A DNA stretch of 64,000 nucleotides from Pasteurellaceae bacterium LFhippo2. Its GTDB lineage: Bacteria; Pseudomonadota; Gammaproteobacteria; Enterobacterales; Pasteurellaceae. The stretch's first letter is position 1. Each line of letters begins with the position of its first letter. Shown here one piece after another: positions 58,339 through 64,000 of the stretch. A program made the position numbers and the translations under genes. The stretch covers positions 1 to 64,000 of the forward strand of contig LEKJ01000050.1 of assembly GCA_029852775.1 (NCBI GenBank), read 5' to 3'. The notes beneath the pieces were generated by a model that was given only the letters and a program-made list of their open reading frames with translations, did not search any database and had not been told where the DNA came from.

Positions 58339-59658
58339 TTAGCGATAAATATAGCTATTTACTAAATTTTCTAAATATTCTTGCTGGCCAGAAACTGGTT
58401 GTGGATTGAGTTCAGAACCTTGTACTAAGTTTGCAAGACTTTCTAAAGACGCCGAGCCAGTTAAAATTTGCTGACCTAAATCGCCATTCCAACCTGCATA
58501 GCGTTTGTCTACGATAGATTGTAATGCTTTATCTTCAATCATTTCCGCAGCACGTTTGAGTGATAACGCTAATACATCAATCGCACCAATATGAGCGTGG
58601 AATAGGTCGTAAGGGTCGGTACTTTGACGACGGATCTTCGCATCGAAGTTGAAGCCACCTGTTGTGAAACCACCATTTTTCAAGATTTCATACATCACTA
58701 AGGTATTTTCTTCTACGCTATTTGGGAATTGGTCTGTATCCCAACCTAATTGTGGATCACCACGGTTTGCATCGATTGAACCGAAGATACCTAATGCATT
58801 TGCTGTGGCAATTTCGTGTTGGAATGTATGGCCTGCTAAAGTGGCGTGGTTTGCTTCGATATTCATTTTGATTTCGTTTTCTAAACCAAATTGTTTTAAG
58901 AAACCATATACCGTTGCAACATCATAATCGTATTGGTGTTTGGTTGGCTCTTGTGGTTTTGGCTCGATTAATAGAGTACCTTTGAAGCCGATTTTATGTT
59001 TATGTTCCACAACCATTTGCATAAAGCGACCAATTTGTTCACGTTCACGTTTTAAGTCGGTATTTAATAGTGTTTCATAACCTTCACGACCGCCCCATAA
59101 TACGTAGTTTTCACCCCCTAAGCGTTTAGTTGCATTCATCGCTGTAAAGACTTGTGCAGCAGCCCAAGCAAATACTTCTGGATTTGGATTAGTTGAAGCT
59201 CCTGACATATAACGTGGGTTAGTAAAGCAGTTTGCTGTACCCCAAAGTAATTTAACGCCTGATTCAGCTTGTTTTTTCTCTAAAATATCTACAATAGTGT
59301 TGAAGTTGTGGAGATATTCTTTGAATGAGTTGCCTTCTGGTGCGATATCCACATCGTGGAAGCAGTAGTAAGGCACGCCTAATTTTGTTAGAAATTCAAA
59401 TGCGATATCTGCTTTCTGTTTTGCCCCTGCTAATGGATCACCATTTTTTTGCCAATTACGATCGAGTGAACCTACACCAAACATATCGTTACCATTCCAG
59501 CAGAATGTATGCCAGTAGCAAACTGCTAAACGTAAATGTTCCGCCATTGTTTTGCCAAGAATCACTTCATTTGGATTGTAGTGTTTAAACGCAAAAGGAT
59601 TTGTGCTGTTTGCACCTTCATATTGCACTTTTTCAATTTTGTCGAAATAGCTTGCCAT
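58339..59658 (-). CDS. xylA: xylose isomerase
   Basis: 439 residues, against 440 in E. coli. It converts D-xylose to D-xylulose with two divalent metals. [11 protein letters not shown] includes the catalytic His, and [20 protein letters not shown] and [18 protein letters not shown] carry metal ligands. The ATG at 59658 follows AGGAGA. A start further upstream would add a non-conserved N-terminus and is rejected. Confidence 0.97.
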   Translation of the reverse strand: MASYFDKIEKVQYEGANSTNPFAFKHYNPNEVILGKTMAEHLRLAVCYWHTFCWNGNDMFGVGSLDRNWQKNGDPLAGAKQKADIAFEFLTKLGVPYYCFHDVDIAPEGNSFKEYLHNFNTIVDILEKKQAESGVKLLWGTANCFTNPRYMSGASTNPNPEVFAWAAAQVFTAMNATKRLGGENYVLWGGREGYETLLNTDLKREREQIGRFMQMVVEHKHKIGFKGTLLIEPKPQEPTKHQYDYDVATVYGFLKQFGLENEIKMNIEANHATLAGHTFQHEIATANALGIFGSIDANRGDPQLGWDTDQFPNSVEENTLVMYEILKNGGFTTGGFNFDAKIRRQSTDPYDLFHAHIGAIDVLALSLKRAAEMIEDKALQSIVDKRYAGWNGDLGQQILTGSASLESLANLVQGSELNPQPVSGQQEYLENLVNSYIYR

Positions 59659-59891
59659 AATGTTTCTCCTAAAATAAAAACTGGAAATTAAGTTCGGACT
59701 CATATTCGTCAAAATTGGAAATCTCTTCAATTATGTTATTTGGTTTCTCTGTTTAGATAATTGGTTATTGAGTGACAGATCACAAAAGTGAAAAAACGTA
59801 ATATAAAAATCAGTTTTCAGAATTGAGCGGGTTTTAAGTAGAATTAACAATAGCAGCGCATAATCACTACGTTTAAGAAGGGAGAAGAATT
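59659..59891. promoter_or_regulatory. divergent xylA/xylose-transporter promoter region
   Basis: 233 bases between divergent xylose genes. AGTGA-caga-TCACA (59771-59784) is a near-palindrome with a spacer too short for a standard CRP site. AATTG...CAATT around 59714-59733 could be part of a XylR site. I cannot place the promoters firmly. Confidence 0.4.
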
Positions 59892-61391
59892 ATGTCAGGT
59901 GAAAAAACAAGTCGCTATGTGATGGGAGTTACGTTAGTAGCTACATTAGGTGGACTCTTATTTGGTTATGATACTGCTGTAATATCGGGTACGGTATCTT
60001 CGCTAGATGTTGTCTTTATTCAGCCTAGAGGGTTGCCTGAAATGAGTGCAAATTCATTATTGGGATTCTGTGTTGCAAGTGCATTAATCGGTTGTATTAT
60101 TGGTGGTGCTTGTGGGGGATATCTTAGTAGTAAATATGGGCGTAAAAAGGCGCTATTGATTGCTGCAGCACTTTTTTTAATTTCTGCATTAGGTTCAGCT
60201 TATCCTGAATTTGGATTTACTACGATTAATGAAACCAATGATGTGCCTTACTATTTAAGCAATTACCTTATTCAATTTGTAATTTATCGCATTATTGGTG
60301 GTATTGGTGTTGGTATAGCGTCAATGGTTTCACCGATGTATATCGCTGAAATTACCCCTGCACATATTCGCGGGAAAATGGTGTCGTTTAACCAATTTGC
60401 AATTATTGCTGGACAGCTTGTGGTCTATTTTGTTAACTACTTCATTGCGACAAATGGCGATAGTACTTGGCTAAATATGCTTGGATGGCGTTATATGTTC
60501 TTATCTGAAGTCGTTCCTGCAGCATTATTCTTCGCATTACTTTTATTAGTTCCAGAAAGCCCACGTTGGCTTGTTCTACAAAATAAATTTTCACAAGCAG
60601 AAGTTACTTTACTCAAATTATTGGGCGAACAATCAGGTAAAAAAGAGTTACAAAATATTGTTTCATCTTTAGAAAATCGAGTTGTGAAAGGCGCTCCGTT
60701 ACTTTCGTTTGGTTTAGGTGTGATTGTGATTGGTATCACTCTTTCGGTTTTTCAACAATTTGTTGGGATTAATGTTGCACTTTACTATGCGCCAGAGATT
60801 TTTAAATCACTCGGTGCAAGTACAGATAGTGCTTTAATGCAGACCATTATTATGGGGGCGATCAACCTATCTTGTACAACCATCGCAATTTTTACTGTAG
60901 ATAAATATGGCCGTAAACCATTACAAATCATCGGTGCAATTGGAATGGCAATTGGTATGTTTGTATTAGGAACAGCATTTTACGCAAATCTTTCTGGTAC
61001 AGTGGCATTAACGGGTATGCTTTTCTATGTCGCAGCATTTGCGATTTCTTGGGGGCCTGTATGTTGGGTTTTACTTTCTGAAATCTTCCCTAATGCGATT
61101 CGTAGCCAAGCACTTGCGATTGCTGTTGCAACACAATGGATTGCAAACTATATCGTCTCTTGGACATTCCCAATGATGGATAAAAGCTCTTATCTTGTTG
61201 AGCATTTTAATCACGGCTTTGCATATTGGATTTACGGCGTAATGGCAATTTTAGCGTCATTATTTATGTGGAAATACGTACCAGAGACGAAAGGTAAAAC
61301 ACTAGAAGAACTTGAATTATTATGGAGTAAAAATGGCTCTCAGACAGTAACACCAGAAGTTAAAATATCAGGAGAACGTTGTACGGCTTAG
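59892..61391 (+). CDS. xylE: sugar porter of the MFS, XylE-like xylose:H+ symporter
   Basis: 499 residues with twelve membrane helices. The sugar porter signatures GGLLFGYDTAVISGT (about 15-29), RIIGGIGVGIASMVSPMYIAE, VPESPRWLV and the C-terminal VPETKGKTLEEL are all present. Its length and divergence from xylA suggest D-xylose import as in E. coli XylE (491 aa). Other MFS sugar porters are possible, so the symbol is by context. Confidence 0.87.
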   Translation: MSGEKTSRYVMGVTLVATLGGLLFGYDTAVISGTVSSLDVVFIQPRGLPEMSANSLLGFCVASALIGCIIGGACGGYLSSKYGRKKALLIAAALFLISALGSAYPEFGFTTINETNDVPYYLSNYLIQFVIYRIIGGIGVGIASMVSPMYIAEITPAHIRGKMVSFNQFAIIAGQLVVYFVNYFIATNGDSTWLNMLGWRYMFLSEVVPAALFFALLLLVPESPRWLVLQNKFSQAEVTLLKLLGEQSGKKELQNIVSSLENRVVKGAPLLSFGLGVIVIGITLSVFQQFVGINVALYYAPEIFKSLGASTDSALMQTIIMGAINLSCTTIAIFTVDKYGRKPLQIIGAIGMAIGMFVLGTAFYANLSGTVALTGMLFYVAAFAISWGPVCWVLLSEIFPNAIRSQALAIAVATQWIANYIVSWTFPMMDKSSYLVEHFNHGFAYWIYGVMAILASLFMWKYVPETKGKTLEELELLWSKNGSQTVTPEVKISGERCTA

Positions 61392-61498
61392 ATGTTAATT
61401 GGCTTTAGACTGCGGGATATGAGTTAGAGTAATACCAAGCCACCTTTAAATTTCAATATGCTATAATCAGTTCGATATTGAATTTAAAGGAAGGCTTA

Positions 61499-62677
61499 AT
61501 GACTACAAACTCGAAATACTACCGCATTGCCTTATTATTTAACGCAAATAAAGTCTATGATCGCCAAGTTGTTGAGGGGGTTGGGCAGTATCTCCAAGCT
61601 TCTCAATGTACTTGGGATATTTTTGTTGAAGACGAATTTGTGTATCACAAAGATACGATTAATGATCTCTCTATCGACGGCATTATTGCCGATTTTGATG
61701 ATCCTGAAACTGCTCAACTTTTACAGTTTATCAATGTACCCACTATTGCTGTTGGTGGGTCTTATCAAAACCCTGGTCATTACCCACACTTTCCTTATGT
61801 TGCGACCGATAATTATGCTTTAATTGAAATGGCTTTTTTGCATTTAAAAGAAAAAGGGATCAGCAATTTTGCTTTTTATGGTTTACGTACTGAAGAAGAA
61901 AAACATTGGTCTATTGAGCGTAAAAATGCGTTTATGAGCCTAATGAAGCAGAATGAGTATCCCATTTCAATTTATGAAGGCGAACAGATAAGTTCGCATA
62001 ATTGGCAAACAGAACAAGAAAAGCTAAGCCAATGGTTGCGTTCTTTGCCTGAGCATACGGGGATTATTGCTGTTACTGACGCACGAGCACGCCATCTATT
62101 ACAAGCGTGTGAATATCTCAAAATTGCAGTGCCAGAGCAGTTGTGTGTGATTGGCATTGATAATGAAGAACTGATTCAATACCTTTCACGAGTGTCTCTC
62201 TCTTCAGTTTCGCAAGGAACTAAGCAAATTGGTTATCGTGCGGCAAAAATGTTACACAATTTGTTGAGTGGGCTTCCTGTTAGTCATAAACCTGTATTGA
62301 TTCCGCCGACTAATGTCGAGCAACGCCAATCGACAGATTATCGTTCATTGAAAGATCCGTTGGTGATTCAAGCAATGCATTATATTCGTCATCGAGCTTG
62401 TCACGGCATTAAAGTTGAACAAGTGTTGGATCATCTAAGAACATCTCGTTCCAATTTGGAACTACGCTTTAAAGCTGAGATGGATAAAACGATTCATCAA
62501 GTGATTCACGAAGAAAAAATCCAACGGGCGATTCATCTATTACGCCAAACGGATATCTCTATTCAGGAGATTTCTGAAGTATGCGGTTATCCATCGCTGC
62601 AATATTTCTATTCTGTGTTTAAGAAAGAGCAGAATCAGACACCAAAAGAGTTTAGGGAATCAAACGCAAAAGGCTAA
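61499..62677 (+). CDS. xylR: xylose operon activator
   Basis: 392 residues, the length of E. coli XylR. The N-terminal domain is a LacI-type ligand-binding fold (IALLFNANKVYDRQVVEG, CVIGIDNEELIQYLSRVSLS), and the C-terminal AraC-type domain has two helix-turn-helix motifs (IKVEQVLDHLRTSRSNLE, SIQEISEVCGYPSLQYF). It binds xylose and activates xylAB and transport. The ATG at 61499 follows AAAGGAAGG; a longer frame upstream is rejected. Confidence 0.94.
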   Translation: MTTNSKYYRIALLFNANKVYDRQVVEGVGQYLQASQCTWDIFVEDEFVYHKDTINDLSIDGIIADFDDPETAQLLQFINVPTIAVGGSYQNPGHYPHFPYVATDNYALIEMAFLHLKEKGISNFAFYGLRTEEEKHWSIERKNAFMSLMKQNEYPISIYEGEQISSHNWQTEQEKLSQWLRSLPEHTGIIAVTDARARHLLQACEYLKIAVPEQLCVIGIDNEELIQYLSRVSLSSVSQGTKQIGYRAAKMLHNLLSGLPVSHKPVLIPPTNVEQRQSTDYRSLKDPLVIQAMHYIRHRACHGIKVEQVLDHLRTSRSNLELRFKAEMDKTIHQVIHEEKIQRAIHLLRQTDISIQEISEVCGYPSLQYFYSVFKKEQNQTPKEFRESNAKG

Positions 62678-62693
62678 CTACTTAAAATGAAAA

Positions 62694-62720
62694 ACGGTAT
62701 GACATTGTGAGTCATACCGT
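62694..62720 (-). terminator. dapF terminator
   Basis: ACGGTATGAC-attgtga-GTCATACCGT hairpin with a T-rich run on the minus strand (TTTTCATTTT). It lies between convergent xylR and dapF. Confidence 0.72.
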
Positions 62721-62740
62721 GATCAAGCGGTCGGTTTTAT

Positions 62741-63565
62741 CTAAAGTTTTACAAATCCATCATAAATATGAGTTGCGTCCCCTGTCATATAAAGTGGGTG
62801 TCCGACTCCTTCCCACTCAATAAACAGCGAACCGCCCGGTAAATCTACTTGGACTTTGCTATCTAAAACACCTTGCATAATCCCTACGGCAACAGCACCA
62901 CAAGCACCGCTACCACAAGCTTGAGTTTCACCTGCCCCGCGTTCAAAAACGCGTAATTTAATATGGTTACGATTCATTACTTGCATAAAACCAATATTAG
63001 CTCGTTCTGGGAAACGTTCGTGGCTTTCGAGTAAAGGGCCTAATTGTTCCACGTTAGCAGTTTGAATATCTTCTACTTGCAGAACACAGTGTGGGTTACC
63101 CATTGAAACTACACCACATAAAACCGTTTGAATATCGGTACGTAAAATATAATTCTTCTCAAATTTATTGGCTGTAAATGGCACTTGTGCGGGTTCCCAA
63201 ATCGGCTCACCCATATTTACACGAACTTGCCCGTCTTCTTTTAGGCTCAGAACCATTTTACCTTTTGCAGTGCTTACGCCAATATCTTGCTTATTGGTTA
63301 AACCTTTTAGCGTGACGAAACGTGCGAAACAGCGAGCGCCATTTCCACATTGAGCAACTTCGCTACCGTCCGCATTAAAAATGCGATAGTGAAAATCCAA
63401 TTCTGGGTCGTAAGGTGGCTCAACTAAAAGTAGTTGATCGAAGCCAACACCACGGTGGCGATCTGAAAGTTTGCGAATAATTTCATCGGTTAAATAGATA
63501 TTTTGGGTAACGCCATCGACAACCATAAAGTCGTTACCTAGTCCGTGCATTTTCGAAAATTGCAT
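62741..63565 (-). CDS. dapF: diaminopimelate epimerase
   Basis: 274 residues, a pyridoxal-independent racemase that interconverts LL- and meso-diaminopimelate for lysine and peptidoglycan. The two catalytic cysteines are Cys73 (AQCGNGARC) and Cys217 (TQACGSGAC). [18 protein letters not shown] is the typical start. It is divergent from the dcu gene. Confidence 0.97.
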   Translation of the reverse strand: MQFSKMHGLGNDFMVVDGVTQNIYLTDEIIRKLSDRHRGVGFDQLLLVEPPYDPELDFHYRIFNADGSEVAQCGNGARCFARFVTLKGLTNKQDIGVSTAKGKMVLSLKEDGQVRVNMGEPIWEPAQVPFTANKFEKNYILRTDIQTVLCGVVSMGNPHCVLQVEDIQTANVEQLGPLLESHERFPERANIGFMQVMNRNHIKLRVFERGAGETQACGSGACGAVAVGIMQGVLDSKVQVDLPGGSLFIEWEGVGHPLYMTGDATHIYDGFVKL

Positions 63566-63590
63566 ATTTTTTCCTATTAATTAAATATTA

Positions 63591-63638
63591 TTGATTTTTA
63601 TCAGATACATAAGTTTTTTTTGTGATATATTGCCGATC
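63591..63638 (+). promoter_or_regulatory. FNR-dependent class II promoter of the dcu gene
   Basis: TTGATTTTTATCAG (63591-63604) matches the FNR consensus TTGAT-N4-ATCAA except for the last base. An extended -10 (TGaTATATT, about 63624-63631) lies so that the FNR site is centred near -41.5 from a start at about 63638, the class II geometry. This fits anaerobic induction of C4-dicarboxylate transport. Confidence 0.75.
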
Positions 63639-63668
63639 CCTTTAAGGGGTCACTATTTGACAAAATTT

Positions 63669-63693
63669 CCCCACAGTATGGGGGCTTTTTCTT
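63669..63693 (+). terminator. terminator-like hairpin in the dcu leader
   Basis: CCCCA-cagta-TGGGG followed by GCTTTTT lies within the predicted dcu 5' UTR, 22 bases before the ATG. A small palindrome CCCTTTAAGGG stands just upstream. It could be an attenuator or a fold affecting ribosome access. Confidence 0.5.
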
Positions 63694-63714
63694 TAAATTA
63701 CAATGGAGCAAATT

Positions 63715-64000
63715 ATGTCTGCAATGTTTCTTATTCAATTTGCCGTTGTATTACTCTGTATTTTAGTTGGTGCACGCCTTGGCGGTATTGGCTTGGGGGT
63801 AATGGGCGGTCTTGGTTTAGTTATTCTGTCCTTTGGCTTTGGTTTACAACCGGCTGGCTTACCAATCGACGTAATGTTGATGATTATGGCTGTAGTTTCA
63901 GCGGCAGCTGCAATGCAAGCGGCGGGTGGTTTAGATTATATGATCAAAATCGCAACCAAAATTCTCCGTAAAAATCCAAAATACATCACATTTATCGCAC
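63715..64000 (+). CDS. anaerobic C4-dicarboxylate transporter (Dcu family), 5' part
   Basis: 95 codons of an unfinished gene that runs off the right edge. The N-terminus [20 protein letters not shown], then [37 protein letters not shown] and [10 protein letters not shown] are characteristic of DcuA/DcuB, the fumarate/succinate antiporters used in anaerobic growth. [13 protein letters not shown] is closer to DcuB, but the choice cannot be made from this fragment. GGAG lies six bases before the ATG. Confidence 0.9.
   Translation, partial: MSAMFLIQFAVVLLCILVGARLGGIGLGVMGGLGLVILSFGFGLQPAGLPIDVMLMIMAVVSAAAAMQAAGGLDYMIKIATKILRKNPKYITFIA

Noticed and set aside
59771-59784. CRP-like palindrome in the xylA/xylE gap
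   Set aside because: The half-sites AGTGA and TCACA are separated by four bases, not six, so it is not a standard CRP site. It was kept only as a note in the region entry.

Overview
The window is chromosomal DNA from a member of the Pasteurellaceae, most likely the Actinobacillus/Mannheimia branch. Three things point there. Copies of the A. pleuropneumoniae-type DNA uptake signal (ACAAGCGGT and its complement) occur throughout, often as inverted pairs that double as hairpins between genes. The core genes resemble those of Haemophilus and Actinobacillus. The DNA is AT-rich with host-typical codon use. The species cannot be fixed from the sequence alone. No prophage, IS element or CRISPR array is visible.

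The left part (1-13100) is the replication-origin neighbourhood. A minus-strand rRNA operon promoter and leader lie at the left edge, with the rRNA genes outside the window. Three minus-strand genes follow: two Sel1-repeat proteins and an unknown. Next comes the ATP synthase operon atpIBEFHAGDC with its promoter, then rsmG and mnmG. Next to mnmG is a 10-GATC, DnaA-box-bearing segment that is almost certainly oriC. A stand-alone PTS EIIB gene closes the block.

From 13271 to 28675 is an L-fucose utilisation locus: fucR, fucI, fucK, fucU, fucA, fucP, a ribose-type ABC importer, fucO and a Tat-exported beta-propeller glycosidase-like protein. It is interrupted by a VIT-family transporter gene and by a relB gene with a dead relE. 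Three promoters share a GCCCGA...TCGGGC inverted element plus a perfect CRP core; a fourth has the CRP core alone. The inferred picture is a catabolite-controlled system that imports fucose by two routes, cleaves it to DHAP and lactaldehyde, and reduces lactaldehyde to propanediol. The exported protein may release sugar outside the cytoplasm.

A surface lipoprotein and its Slam exporter follow (29099-32432), then pirin and a nitroreductase. The selenocysteine genes selB, selA and tRNA-Sec come next, with two unknown genes between selB and selA. The gluconate genes gntR, gntK and gntP share GntR operators. The cell-wall/lipoate cluster rsfS-rlmH-mrdA-mrdB-rlpA-dacA-ybeD-(fic pair)-lipB-lipA comes after, then hslVU, sfsA, a VOC protein, mutY-yggX-mltC, and tRNA-Phe/tRNA-Asn. 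A candidate small RNA precedes the xylose genes (xylBA, a XylE-like symporter, xylR). The window ends with dapF and the start of a Dcu C4-dicarboxylate transporter behind a textbook FNR-dependent promoter.
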